Source: JADCCX01 sp051649305
GTDB taxonomy: Bacteria; Pseudomonadota; Alphaproteobacteria; Rhizobiales; Beijerinckiaceae
Reading direction: 5' to 3'
DNA: 64,000 nucleotides
NCBI GenBank assembly: GCA_051649305.1
Contig: JBOFGV010000110.1
Location: 9,006-73,005 of the forward strand
In this document: in pieces, positions 25,938 through 34,721 of the stretch
Position numbering within the stretch: position 1 is the stretch's first letter
How the letters are laid out: the number at the start of each line of letters is the position of its first letter
Notes under the pieces: generated by a model
The model's input: the letters and a program-made list of their open reading frames with translations, nothing else
What the model was told of the DNA's origin: nothing
Database searches by the model: none
Made by a program: the position numbers and the translations under genes

Positions 25938-26010
25938 TTATGCCTCCAGATTCCCCAACCTGAAGGCATAAAATCGCAGGTAAATTTTAATACCTTGGTA
26001 AGGAACGTGG

Positions 26011-26577
26011 TTAACGCGCCGATGTTCCCGGAAAATTTCCAGTAAAAGGCCTTGGCGCGCGCCAGCCACGGATGGCGATGGTGGCCAGAATGAACGAGAT
26101 CAGCGCATTCCAGCCTGCCAGTGAAAACCCCAGAATTCTGAAAGGGGCATCTGTGCAGCTGACAATCCGCGTCTTGTTCATGGCTGCCATGAGGTCACCC
26201 ACATTGGCGGGTCCTTCCGCCAGCTTGCCGCCGCAATCAGCGGGCCCAAGCCACCAGCCCCATTCCACCCCGGCGTGGTGCACGCCAAGGGCCGTGCTGA
26301 TCATGAAGATCATCGCCAGCATGGCAAAGGCCGGGCGCGCAGCTGTCCTGAACCGAAGTGGCCCCGAGATGAACAGCGCAAATGCCGCCAGCGGCACAGC
26401 GGCATAATAGGGCCAGCGCTGCAGCAGACAAAGCTTGCAGGGCACATAGCCCAGCACCAGCTCCGTGAACCATGCCCCTGCGATGGTGGCCGTGGCGATG
26501 ACGAACAGCACACCGGCGCGCCTCTGGGGCGCAGAGGCGGCGTAGTCATAGAGCATACCCAGATGCGGCAGTTTCAT
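26011..26577 (-). CDS. Disulfide bond formation protein B (DsbB family)
   Basis: A 188-residue inner-membrane protein with four hydrophobic segments. The quinone-linked redox pair is visible as C47 and C50 in YVPCKLCLLQRWPYY. The second periplasmic loop carries further cysteines (PADCGG and IVSCTD) that would exchange with DsbA. This matches the DsbB family, which reoxidises DsbA and passes electrons to quinone. The neighbouring yqaA-like gene lies 14 bases upstream on the same strand, so the two form a likely operon. No dsbA is seen in the window. Confidence 0.9.
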   Translation of the reverse strand: MKLPHLGMLYDYAASAPQRRAGVLFVIATATIAGAWFTELVLGYVPCKLCLLQRWPYYAAVPLAAFALFISGPLRFRTAARPAFAMLAMIFMISTALGVHHAGVEWGWWLGPADCGGKLAEGPANVGDLMAAMNKTRIVSCTDAPFRILGFSLAGWNALISFILATIAIRGWRAPRPFTGNFPGTSAR

Positions 26578-26591
26578 GCGTTTGGTCTATG

Positions 26592-27173
26592 TCACAACAG
26601 GAATTTCAGGGCAACAAATCCACCGATGATGGCCACCAGCAACGCACCCACAATCAACCCGCCATGCTTGTCCATCATGGCTTTGATAGGGCCACCGAAC
26701 TTTGTCAGCAGGCCTGCCACAAGGAAGAACCGTGCGCCGCGCGTGAGGATCGACAACACGATAAACCAGAAGAGATCATAGCCCGCGATGCCACTGGCGA
26801 TGGTCACGAACTTGTAGGGGATCGGCGTCAATCCCTTGATGATAATCAGCAGCGCCCCGTACTCACGGTAGAGTGCCAGCAGGCTGTCGATCTTGGCAGC
26901 ACCGCCATAGACACCAATCAGCCACTGGCCAATGGTCTGGAAAAAATAGGCCCCGATGGCATAGCCAAGCAGACCGCCCAGCACGGATGCAACGGTGCAG
27001 ATGGCTGCATAGTGGTAGGCCCTGTGCGGCTTGGCCAGCGCCATAGGGGCCAGCACAACATCAGGCGGAATGGGAAAGAAGGAGCTTTCCGCAAAGGAAA
27101 CGCCACCAAGGGCATAGGGAGCCGATGGTCGATTGGCGAGCGCCATGGTCCAGTCGTAGAGCTTCTTGAACAT
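26592..27173 (-). CDS. yqaA: YqaA family membrane protein (VTT/DedA-like)
   Basis: A 193-residue inner-membrane protein of the VTT (SNARE-associated/DedA) superfamily. Characteristic stretches are SFAESSFFPIPPDVVLAPMAL near residue 26 and the re-entrant-loop motif GLTPIPYKFVTIASGIAG near residue 115, with four or more helices. DedA-like proteins are linked to lipid-carrier or phospholipid flipping, but YqaA itself is not well characterised. It shares a likely operon with dsbB and diverges from the pseudouridine synthase gene. Confidence 0.88.
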   Translation of the reverse strand: MFKKLYDWTMALANRPSAPYALGGVSFAESSFFPIPPDVVLAPMALAKPHRAYHYAAICTVASVLGGLLGYAIGAYFFQTIGQWLIGVYGGAAKIDSLLALYREYGALLIIIKGLTPIPYKFVTIASGIAGYDLFWFIVLSILTRGARFFLVAGLLTKFGGPIKAMMDKHGGLIVGALLVAIIGGFVALKFLL

Positions 27174-27252
27174 GAAAGGATGGATAACGGCTTTGCCTTA
27201 ATTTTCCATGTTTCAGTTGCGTTTTTGTGGTGCGTGGGGAATGAGAACCACA

Positions 27253-28242
27253 ATGAGCGACACATTCACAATTGATGCTGACACAGCAGGTGAGCGTCTG
27301 GACAAGACGCTGGCGAAACTCGCGCCGGATCTCTCCCGTACCCGCATTCAGGCCCTGGCGGATGAAGGCCACATAAGCCTCAATGGGAAGAGCGATATGG
27401 CGCTTTCACGCAAGCTTGCTGTGGGCGATGTGCTGGTGCTTGTCCGCCCCGAACCGGTTTCTCCGATCCCGCTGGGCGAGGATATTCCGCTAAACGTGGT
27501 CTATGAAGATGATCATCTCATCGTCATCAACAAGCCCGCCGGTCTGGTGGTGCATCCCGCGGGTGGGCATGAAACCGGCACATTGGTCAACGCGCTGATT
27601 GCCCATTGCGGTGAAACACTGTCTGGCATTGGCGGCGTCAAGCGACCGGGAATCGTGCACAGGCTCGACAAGGATACGTCGGGCCTGATGGTCGTTGCCA
27701 AGAACGATGCCACGCACAAGGCGCTGTCAGAGCAATTTGCCGACCATGGCCGCACCGGCCCATTGGAACGCTCCTACATTGCTTTTGTCTGGGGCAAGCC
27801 CGGCAGACAGGGCGGTGAAATCCGCACGCAGATCGACCGCAGCGTTTCCAACCGCGAGCGCATGGCGGTTGCGCCTGCCGACAAGGGACGTCTCGCCATC
27901 ACGCATTTCGAGGTGGCTGAAACCTATGAGGGCATTGATGGCAGACCCTTGGTCAGTCAGGTGATCTGCCATCTCGAAACTGGCCGCACCCACCAGATCC
28001 GCGTGCACATGACGTCCATCGGCCATCCCCTGCTGGGAGATGATCTCTACGGTGGCGGATACAAAACCAAGGCGAACCATCTCGCACCCAAGGCGCAGGC
28101 TGCTCTGAATGCGCTGGGCCGTCAGGCGCTGCATGCCGAGGTGCTGGGCTTCGAGCATCCCGCCACCGGCGAAACCATGCGGTTTGAAAGTGAACTGCCC
28201 GATGACATGGCGGCCTTGCTGGCAGCGCTTGAAGACGCATAG
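27253..28242 (+). CDS. rluD: RluA-family 23S rRNA pseudouridine synthase (RluD-like)
   Basis: A 329-residue RNA-modifying enzyme. An S4 domain (about residues 10-75, ERLDKTLAKLAPDLSRTRIQ) precedes the catalytic domain. The catalytic Asp lies in GIVHRLDKDTSGLMV, and the family tail GRTHQIRVHMTSIGHPLLGD is complete. RluD makes three pseudouridines in helix 69 of 23S rRNA; the exact target here is inferred from similarity to that subgroup. The ATG at 27253 is preferred over the in-frame ATGs at 27208 and 27241, since it gives the common N-terminus. pyrF follows 20 bases later. Confidence 0.9.
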   Translation: MSDTFTIDADTAGERLDKTLAKLAPDLSRTRIQALADEGHISLNGKSDMALSRKLAVGDVLVLVRPEPVSPIPLGEDIPLNVVYEDDHLIVINKPAGLVVHPAGGHETGTLVNALIAHCGETLSGIGGVKRPGIVHRLDKDTSGLMVVAKNDATHKALSEQFADHGRTGPLERSYIAFVWGKPGRQGGEIRTQIDRSVSNRERMAVAPADKGRLAITHFEVAETYEGIDGRPLVSQVICHLETGRTHQIRVHMTSIGHPLLGDDLYGGGYKTKANHLAPKAQAALNALGRQALHAEVLGFEHPATGETMRFESELPDDMAALLAALEDA

Positions 28243-28262
28243 ACCGACCACAGGAGAGCACC

Positions 28263-28964
28263 ATGGCAGACAACCGCCTTTCAGACCGCTTGATCGTCGC
28301 GCTGGATGTGCCCGCTATTGCCGAAGCAGAAGCCCTTGTAACCCAGCTGGGTAACACCGTTTCCTTCTACAAGATCGGCATGGAACTCGCCTATATAGGC
28401 GGCATTCCCTTTGGTGAACGCCTCATCGCCATGGGCAAGAAGGTGTTCTTTGATCTGAAACTGCACGATATTCCCAACACGGTTGAGCGCGCCACCGAGC
28501 AGATTGCACGGACCGGAGCCACCTTCATGACCGTGCATGCCTATCCGCAAACCCTTGCCGCTGCGGTTGCAGGAGCAAAAGGCAGCTCTCTTGGCGTACT
28601 GGGTGTCAGCATCCTCACCTCCATGGGCGATGATGATGCGGCAAGAGCGGGCTACGGTCTGGGCGTGACAGACCTCGTGCGCAGGCGCGCAAGACAGGCG
28701 CAGGAGGCCCATGCGACTGGTCTCATCTGTTCACCGCTTGAGATAGCAGCTGCGCGCGAAACCGTGGGGCAAGGCCTGACCATCATCACACCCGGCGTGC
28801 GTCCTGCCGGTGCCGACAAAGGCGACCAGAAGCGTGTGATGACTCCCGGTGAAGCCATCAGAGCAGGGGCGGATCATCTGGTTGTCGGCAGGCCCATCAC
28901 GCAGGCCGCTGATCCTGTGTCAGCTGCGAAAGCTATCCTTGCAGAAATTGCAGAAAGCGTCTGA
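28263..28964 (+). CDS. pyrF: Orotidine 5'-phosphate decarboxylase
   Basis: The final step of de novo UMP synthesis: decarboxylation of orotidine monophosphate in the cytoplasm. The 233-residue TIM-barrel enzyme has the catalytic array D64-x-K66-x-x-D69 within FFDLKLHDIPNT, the N-terminal strand IVALDVP, and the C-terminal phosphate loop ITPGVRPAG with VVGRPITQA. An AGGAGA ribosome-binding site precedes the ATG. It lies in tandem with the pseudouridine synthase gene and converges on the PfkB kinase gene with no spacing. The same window also carries a pyrimidine breakdown locus. Confidence 0.96.
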   Translation: MADNRLSDRLIVALDVPAIAEAEALVTQLGNTVSFYKIGMELAYIGGIPFGERLIAMGKKVFFDLKLHDIPNTVERATEQIARTGATFMTVHAYPQTLAAAVAGAKGSSLGVLGVSILTSMGDDDAARAGYGLGVTDLVRRRARQAQEAHATGLICSPLEIAAARETVGQGLTIITPGVRPAGADKGDQKRVMTPGEAIRAGADHLVVGRPITQAADPVSAAKAILAEIAESV

Positions 28965-29903
28965 TCAGCGCGGCTTGCTCTCAAGTGCTGCCATAACAGC
29001 TTCACGCTTTGGCAGGGGTGCCACAGCGCCGTAGCCAGTGGTTGAGAGGGCTGCAGCCACTACGGCATATGCTGCTGCCTGAAACGGATCCTGACAGCGC
29101 AACCATTCCGCCAGAAACGCTCCGTCGAAACAATCCCCGGCTCCTGTTGCATCCACAGCGTTGACCGTGATTGAGGGCACACGCCGCCGCTCCTTGGGTG
29201 TAGCGACCAGCGCGCCATCCTTGCCAAGGGTCATTGCGACCACCTTGCAGCCGCCTTCGAGATAGTAATCAACGATGGCATCAGGCTTGGTAAGGCCAGT
29301 CAATTGCTGCGCGTCATCAAGACCGGGCAGGGCAATGTCAGCCATGCGCATCGCGGCATTCGTGACGGCCTGCGCCCTCGCCAGCGGCCAAAGCCGAAGG
29401 CGCAGATTGGTGTCATAAGACACCGTAACCCCTGCCTTGCGTGCCTCGGCGATGGCAGCAAAAACCATGTCGCAGGCCGAGGCCGAAATGGCCTGGCTGA
29501 TACCCGAGACATGGATGATCTTTGCCTTCCGGATCATCTCCAACGGCAGATCGGCTACAGTCATGCAGGAGGCGGCAGAGCCCGCCCTCAGATAGGAGAA
29601 CGTATGACCATGCTCGCCGTGGTTGACAAAATAGACGCCGGTATGGACAGTTCCGTTTTGTTTGACGGCTGAGGTATCAATGCCCTCGGACTGCCAGAGT
29701 TTCAGAAATGACTGGCCAAACTCATCGGTGCCAACCGCGGACACATAGCCCACCGCAGCACCTGATCGCGCCGCAGCAATGGCAGCGTTGGACGTATCTC
29801 CGCCATAACCAAACAGATAGTTTGGATCATTGCGCTTCGTCTGGTTGAACTCGATCATCGGTTCGCCGATGCAGAGAAGGTCCGGTGTTGTGTGTGCTGA
29901 CAT
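28965..29903 (-). CDS. PfkB-family sugar kinase (2-keto-3-deoxygluconate kinase-like)
   Basis: A 312-residue ribokinase-type sugar kinase. The substrate-binding start (LLCIGEPMIEFNQ, FGYGGDTSNAAIAAARSG) and the ATP/anion-hole motif near the C-terminus (NAVDATGAGDCFDGAFLAEWL, catalytic Asp included) are both intact. The N-terminal GGDTSNAA pattern is typical of KDG kinases, which phosphorylate 2-keto-3-deoxygluconate in the Entner-Doudoroff or uronate routes. No other gene of those routes is next to it, so the exact substrate is uncertain. It converges on pyrF. Confidence 0.85.
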   Translation of the reverse strand: MSAHTTPDLLCIGEPMIEFNQTKRNDPNYLFGYGGDTSNAAIAAARSGAAVGYVSAVGTDEFGQSFLKLWQSEGIDTSAVKQNGTVHTGVYFVNHGEHGHTFSYLRAGSAASCMTVADLPLEMIRKAKIIHVSGISQAISASACDMVFAAIAEARKAGVTVSYDTNLRLRLWPLARAQAVTNAAMRMADIALPGLDDAQQLTGLTKPDAIVDYYLEGGCKVVAMTLGKDGALVATPKERRRVPSITVNAVDATGAGDCFDGAFLAEWLRCQDPFQAAAYAVVAAALSTTGYGAVAPLPKREAVMAALESKPR

Positions 29904-29966
29904 GGCTATGGCTGTGAAAGATGATCAACTATCATTCATCATACCATTGAGCAAGGCAAGATGGGA

Positions 29967-31382
29967 TCATCGTTTTGGCAGAAATAACTGGAAACACGCG
30001 CCCTTCGCGGAAGGCAACAGCGTCAATTCTCCGCCCTGTGCCCGGGCAAGCTCCGCTGCAATAGCCAATCCCAGGCCTGTGCCGCCAACGCGGGTTGAGC
30101 CATGGAAGGCGTCAAACAGTTTCTGTTTCAGCGCTTCGGGAATACCGGGGCCAGAATCCTGAAGCGCAATCAACCAGCCTGCATCAGTTGTCCGGGCCGT
30201 GACTGTGAAGCTGTGACTGGACCCTGCTTCTGGCGGATGGTTCTCCATTGCCTGCAGGGCATTGCGGGTGAGGTTGGTGATGATCCGGAAAAGATGCTCG
30301 GGATCAGCCTCGACGGCGAACCCGGCTGGCACCCGGTTGTTCCAGAAAACCGGATGATTGTCGAACATGCCGGAGACTTCGCGGGTTTCTTCGACCAGAG
30401 CGCTTAGCGCAACAGTCTCGATCTGCGGCGGGCGCTCCTCCGCCCGGCCATAGGCCAGCGACGACTGGCAGAAAGCAATAGCCCGGTCGAGCGTCTGCAC
30501 CAGCTTGGGCGCAAAGCGCTGCACCGTCGGGTCCTGCACATCGCCCAAGCGATCAGAGATGAGCTGTGCCGATGAAAGCATGTTGCGCAAATCGTGGTTG
30601 ATTTTGCTAACCGCCAGACCAAGGGCTGCCAAATGCTCTTTCTGCTTCAATTGCTGTGAAAGCGCTTGCTGCATGCCGGCTACCGCTGTTTCGGCCACAC
30701 CGATTTCGTCGGTACGACCCGATGGTTTCATCATCCGTGTGAGATCATCCGGGCGCTGGGCAAACCGGCTGATGTTGCTCGTCAGCCGTTCAACAGGCCG
30801 CACGATGACGCGCTTCAGGGCAAAGAAAACCAGCGCCGCCGTCACACCTGAAATGAACAGGGACAGGCCCAGAATATTGCCAGCAAAACGCCACATCGCA
30901 TCGCGCAGCGGCTTTTCCAGCACGACGATTTCGACAAACTCGCCTTCCATGGCCGCATTGCCGATGACGCCAAGCGCATCCTTGCCGCTGCGCAGCATGG
31001 TCTGGAAACTGTCCACAATGCTGCGAAAGGCGTTTGTCTGGCGCATATCGGTCATGGCGCTGACCATGGGCGGCATTTCATTGATGGCGAGAAGCCTGCG
31101 CGTGCCCTTGATGCGCAGGGCGATGGTTTCTGCGCCCACGCTCATGAGCAGATCTTTTACCAACTGCTCAGGCAAGGCATCATCGGGTGCGGCTTCGAGC
31201 ACAAGGGCTGCCGTGCGGGCCGCAGCCAACCGGTCATTCAGCCAGCTGTTGCGGAAGTTGGCGATGGACGGCACAAAGATCAGCACTTCCGCCAGCATGA
31301 CAAACAGGATTGTCAGTACCAGCAGGCGTGAAGAAAGGCCGAAGCCCTTGAAAAATCCGTTGTCTTTATTCGTGGCGGGCAA
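29967..31382 (-). CDS. Membrane sensor histidine kinase
   Basis: A 471-residue kinase. Two membrane helices (about residues 17-40 and 168-190) flank a periplasmic sensor domain of about 125 residues. A HAMP linker follows (VRPVERLTSNISRFA). The phospho-acceptor His lies in SKINHDLRNMLSSAQ, and the ATPase domain has NLTRNALQAM, DSGPGIP and GTGLGLAIAAELA. The start is TTG at 31382, three bases after the stop of the oxidoreductase gene; no ATG fits before the first helix. No response regulator gene is nearby, so it is an orphan. Its linkage to the redox gene hints at sensing related conditions. Confidence 0.88.
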   Translation of the reverse strand: MPATNKDNGFFKGFGLSSRLLVLTILFVMLAEVLIFVPSIANFRNSWLNDRLAAARTAALVLEAAPDDALPEQLVKDLLMSVGAETIALRIKGTRRLLAINEMPPMVSAMTDMRQTNAFRSIVDSFQTMLRSGKDALGVIGNAAMEGEFVEIVVLEKPLRDAMWRFAGNILGLSLFISGVTAALVFFALKRVIVRPVERLTSNISRFAQRPDDLTRMMKPSGRTDEIGVAETAVAGMQQALSQQLKQKEHLAALGLAVSKINHDLRNMLSSAQLISDRLGDVQDPTVQRFAPKLVQTLDRAIAFCQSSLAYGRAEERPPQIETVALSALVEETREVSGMFDNHPVFWNNRVPAGFAVEADPEHLFRIITNLTRNALQAMENHPPEAGSSHSFTVTARTTDAGWLIALQDSGPGIPEALKQKLFDAFHGSTRVGGTGLGLAIAAELARAQGGELTLLPSAKGACFQLFLPKR

Positions 31383-31385
31383 GGG

Positions 31386-32810
31386 TCACCCAAACATACG
31401 TATGAAACGCAGCACCCGTTGCAGCATGGGACTGCGCAACTGGGGCAGCAGGAAACTGGTTGCGGCGCGCTTTGAAACCTCGGACAAGGTGGGATAGGGA
31501 AACACGATTCCCGTCATGGCCGAGACTTTCAGTTTGTTGGCCATGGCCAACGTCCAGGGCGTGATCAACTCACCGGCATGCAGGCCGACGATGGTGACCC
31601 CCAGAATCCGGCCCTTGCGATCAACCATCACCTTGATGAAACCCTCCGTGCGTCTTTCCGCCTGTGCGCGGTCATTCTCCGCAAAAGGCCAGCGCAGGGC
31701 ACGCACACCAGAACCTGTCTTGTGTGCTTCCACTTCTGACAGGCCGATTGTGGCGATTTCCGGGTCCGTGAACGTGACGCGCGGCATCAGGGTATCGCTG
31801 GCTTTCACAGGCAGGCGGAACAGCGCATTTCGCAGCACCAGCCCAGCGTGATAATTGGCACGGTGCGTGAACTGCGGAGCGCCTGCCACATCGCCAATCG
31901 CATAGACCTTGCGGTTTGATGTGCGCAGCCTCCCGTCAACCGTAATGCCCTTCGCGTCGTGAGCAATCTTTGCGGCCTCAAGGTTCAGTAAGCCCGTGGA
32001 AGGCTTACGCCCTGTAGCGACCAGAATATGGCTGCAGTCGATCAGCTCATCGCCTGCGGGATCAGCGATATGCACCTTCAGGCGCTCACCGCTACCGGAA
32101 ATGCCCGCGACACCACGGCCAATGCGGAACACCACGCCATCCGCTTCCAGTGCCTTGCGCACCACCAGCGCAGCATCAGGGTCTTCACGTGTCAGCACAC
32201 CGGCGGGATCGACGACAACCACTTCCGAACCAAGGCGCACATGGGCCTGCGCCATCTCCATACCGATAGGACCAGCACCGATGATGACAAGCTTTGCGGG
32301 CTTGCGGTTTAGGTCAAACAGGCTCTCGTTGGTGAGATAAGGCACCTTGTCGAGGCCCGGGATGGGCGGAACAGCAGGCGTCGAGCCTGTGGCGATGACA
32401 AAGCGGCGGGCCTTGATCAGTTGCTCACCAACAGCAACCGTGTTGCGGTCCACAAAGCGCGCCTCGCCTTTGATGACATTGGCCCCCAGCGCCCGAAACC
32501 GGTGCTCACTGTCATTGGGTGCAATCGCTTCAATCACCGAGCGAACATGGGCGTTGACCTTGTTGAAGGCAGGCTTGATCTCGACAGGTGCAAAGCCAAA
32601 AGCCTCTGCTTCCCGCATGCTTGCTGCATGACGTGCGGCTGCGATCAGCGCCTTGGAGGGCACGCAGCCTACATTCAGGCAATCCCCGCCCATGTGTCCG
32701 CGCTCGATGAGGACAACCGGGACCTTCATCATGGCGGTAGCAGCGGCCACCGAAAGCCCACCAGAGCCAGCGCCGATGACACACAGATCAGTCTTGATCA
32801 CTTCAGACAA
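31386..32810 (-). CDS. Pyridine nucleotide-disulfide oxidoreductase (dihydrolipoamide dehydrogenase/MerA-like)
   Basis: A 474-residue FAD flavoprotein. The FAD motif is VIGAGSGGLSVA (about residues 11-22), the redox-active disulfide is in GGDCLNVGCVPSKALI (about C43 and C48), and NAD binding is at IGAGPIGMEMAQAH. The C-terminal dimer domain has AGELITPWTLAMA in place of the usual His-Glu-rich lipoamide motif. That divergence, and linkage to a TVP38 protein, fit the separate mercuric-reductase-like group rather than a true E3 subunit; no dehydrogenase subunits lie nearby. The natural substrate is not known. It is flanked by the TVP38 and histidine kinase genes. Confidence 0.87.
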   Translation of the reverse strand: MSEVIKTDLCVIGAGSGGLSVAAATAMMKVPVVLIERGHMGGDCLNVGCVPSKALIAAARHAASMREAEAFGFAPVEIKPAFNKVNAHVRSVIEAIAPNDSEHRFRALGANVIKGEARFVDRNTVAVGEQLIKARRFVIATGSTPAVPPIPGLDKVPYLTNESLFDLNRKPAKLVIIGAGPIGMEMAQAHVRLGSEVVVVDPAGVLTREDPDAALVVRKALEADGVVFRIGRGVAGISGSGERLKVHIADPAGDELIDCSHILVATGRKPSTGLLNLEAAKIAHDAKGITVDGRLRTSNRKVYAIGDVAGAPQFTHRANYHAGLVLRNALFRLPVKASDTLMPRVTFTDPEIATIGLSEVEAHKTGSGVRALRWPFAENDRAQAERRTEGFIKVMVDRKGRILGVTIVGLHAGELITPWTLAMANKLKVSAMTGIVFPYPTLSEVSKRAATSFLLPQLRSPMLQRVLRFIRMFG

Positions 32811-32832
32811 AACACATCCCCGAAATCACTTT

Positions 32833-33573
32833 TCATGTCTTGTCTGTAGTCCAAAAACGGCGCGCGACAACCGGGATTAATGCAACAAGACCCAGGGCGG
32901 CAAAAGCCATCAGCAATTTTGGGCTGACCAAGGTCGAGAGATCCAACGAGATCTGACAAAAATTATGATTCTGGGCGACACAGGCATCAAAGGCCGCACG
33001 CTTGTCATCAATCACACCGCCCAGACTGGTCGCGGCAAAGGTGAAGGCGAGCGTACCAGGCAGTATGCCGACCAGAGTCGTCCAGAAAAAGGTTTTGAGT
33101 GGCACGCCGACAATGGCCGGAGCGAGATTGACAAGTGCAAAGGGAAACACCGGCACAAGCCTAAGGAAGAGCATATAGGACGCAGCATCCTTGCGCAGGC
33201 CCTCCGCCATGCGCACAACTGTTTCGCCTCCCTTGTCACGCAAGGCTGATCCGATGGAGGATCTTGCTGCTAGGAACAACAGGGTTGCACCTGAAGTTGC
33301 CGCCAGAATATTGGCGACAGCACCAACTGAAAAGCCAAAAAGCACGCCACCAAGCAGCGTCATCAAAAGCGCGCCCGGCAGGGACATGGCAACGATGGCA
33401 ATGTAGGCCATGATAAAGACCAGAATGGACAAGCTGTAATGCTTGGAAACAAGCTCCGCGAGCCATGCTTTTGACAGCACAAGCGACTCTGCCGAGAGCA
33501 ACACGTGTAATCCGCTTTGGTATAGCGCCAATGCTGCGCCAACGATGATTAAAATGGGAAGCCAGCGCTTCAT
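32833..33573 (-). CDS. TVP38/TMEM64 family membrane protein
   Basis: A 246-residue inner-membrane protein of the VTT superfamily with about six helices. Landmarks are SLPGALLMTLLGGVLFG, the loop FLRLVPVFPFALVNLAPA with the conserved Pro-Phe pair, and GVPLKTFFWTTLVGILPGTL. Relatives are thought to move lipids or related molecules; the function is not proven. An 80-residue periplasmic-like stretch near the C-terminus carries two cysteines (DACVAQNHNFC), which is unusual. The ATG at 33573 gives MKRWLPIL; an open frame to 33615 lacks family support. Often found beside a disulfide oxidoreductase, as here. Confidence 0.88.
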   Translation of the reverse strand: MKRWLPILIIVGAALALYQSGLHVLLSAESLVLSKAWLAELVSKHYSLSILVFIMAYIAIVAMSLPGALLMTLLGGVLFGFSVGAVANILAATSGATLLFLAARSSIGSALRDKGGETVVRMAEGLRKDAASYMLFLRLVPVFPFALVNLAPAIVGVPLKTFFWTTLVGILPGTLAFTFAATSLGGVIDDKRAAFDACVAQNHNFCQISLDLSTLVSPKLLMAFAALGLVALIPVVARRFWTTDKT

Positions 33574-33683
33574 ACCTTGTGCCTTGCTCTCGATACCGGC
33601 TGTGCACCAGCACATTACTCACTGGCCATACACTGTTTCGTGTGAACAGACACAACCGTGGATTGGCGTTAACCGCTTGTTAG

Positions 33684-33795
33684 CGAATTTTGGTTATTGT
33701 TCATTTACCCCATTTTCTGCGGGTCGAGTGGCTCCTGTCCACTTGTTTGACGCCTCCCTAATGACTTCAAGGACCGCTTCGGCGGTCCTTTTTTT
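33684..33795 (+). ncRNA. Candidate small RNA ending in a strong terminator
   Basis: Both neighbours run leftward, yet a textbook terminator faces rightward at 33769-33795. Something must be transcribed on the plus strand across this 230-base gap, and no reading frame of merit ends there. The stretch before the terminator (GGCTCCTGTCCACTTG... CGCCTCCCTAATGACTTC) contains CCTCCC, an anti-Shine-Dalgarno-like motif often single-stranded in alphaproteobacterial small RNAs. A CtrA-like site TTAA-N7-TTAG lies at 33669-33683. The 5' end is not known; the start given is a guess. Confidence 0.4.
33769..33795 (+). terminator. Rho-independent terminator
   Basis: AAGGACCGC (33769-33777), loop TTCG, GCGGTCCTT (33782-33790), then seven T in a row (33789-33795). 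The stem is nine perfect base pairs with a UUCG tetraloop. Only the plus strand has the T tract. Confidence 0.9.
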
Positions 33796-33803
33796 GTGCC
33801 CCG

Positions 33804-34565
33804 TCAAAGGGCAAAGCCGCCATCGGCAAGGTGAATCTGCCCTGTGGTGTAGCTTGCTTCATCTGAGGCAAGATAAACTGCCAGCATGGCAATTTCTTCT
33901 GCCGTTCCCAGACGCCCCATGGGCTGCCGGTCGATGAAGGCCTGTCGCGCTGCTGCCTCCGTGATCTTGTTCATCGCAGCCATATCGCGGATGCGACCAT
34001 CGAGTGACGGTGACTGGATCGTGCCGGGGCAGATGGCATTCGCCCTGATCCCGCGCTTGATGAAGTCTGCTGCAACCGCCTTGGTCAGACCAATCACGGC
34101 GGCCTTGGTGGCACCATAGACATAGCGGTTTGGAATGCCGCGCACCGAACCTGCACCTGAAGCGATGTTGACGATGGAGGCCGACTTGCCGGTGTTGCCT
34201 GCGCGCTCCAGCATCCCGGGCAGGAAGGCATGGATCATCCGGTGCATGGATTTCACATTGAGATCGAAGGAGAAATCCCAGTCCGCATCCGAGCATTCCA
34301 GCACAGTGCCGTGGTGCACAAAGCCTGCGGCATTCACCAGAATATCGATCTGACCAGTTTTGGCGGCAAAAATCTCAACTGCTTTGGTGGAGCGCACATC
34401 AAGCTTGCGCTTTTTGGCCTTGGCGAGTGTTTCCAGAAAATCTGTGTTCAGGTCTGTCGCGTGAACGGTTGCCCCTTCCTGCACAAAAGCCTCGGCAATG
34501 GCCCGGCCAATTCCCTGCCCAGCAGCGGTGATGACGGCAATCTTGCCCTGCAATCGTTTGGCCAT
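33804..34565 (-). CDS. SDR family oxidoreductase
   Basis: A 253-residue classical short-chain dehydrogenase. The cofactor motif is TAAGQGIGRAIA (about residues 13-24), an NAG-type motif appears as NAAGF, the catalytic Ser is in IVNIASGAGSV, and the catalytic pair is Y-x3-K in YVYGATKAA. An Asp at the end of the second strand (ATDLNTD) favours NAD over NADP. The pattern resembles DHRS6/3-hydroxybutyrate-type dehydrogenases, but the substrate is unsettled. The ATG at 34565 follows GGGGAGAAG; the frame is open to 34625. It stands alone between a small-RNA candidate and a divergent transporter gene. Confidence 0.9.
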   Translation of the reverse strand: MAKRLQGKIAVITAAGQGIGRAIAEAFVQEGATVHATDLNTDFLETLAKAKKRKLDVRSTKAVEIFAAKTGQIDILVNAAGFVHHGTVLECSDADWDFSFDLNVKSMHRMIHAFLPGMLERAGNTGKSASIVNIASGAGSVRGIPNRYVYGATKAAVIGLTKAVAADFIKRGIRANAICPGTIQSPSLDGRIRDMAAMNKITEAAARQAFIDRQPMGRLGTAEEIAMLAVYLASDEASYTTGQIHLADGGFAL

Positions 34566-34721
34566 GACTGGCTTCTCCCCAACCTGTTTTTTGTCTTTCG
34601 CAAATATCAGATGCGAACGGCGCACCGCATGCTATGCCGTGACTCTGTCTGTCAGCAAGCAGCAAGACTATTATCGCTGACAAAATGTGTTGTTTTCAAT
34701 TGATGCCAATGAGCCCCTGCC

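Noticed and set aside
31386..32810. True dihydrolipoamide dehydrogenase (E3) or mercuric reductase
   Set aside because: No dehydrogenase-complex genes are nearby and the C-terminal His-Glu lipoamide motif is not seen; no N-terminal mercury-binding domain or mer genes either.
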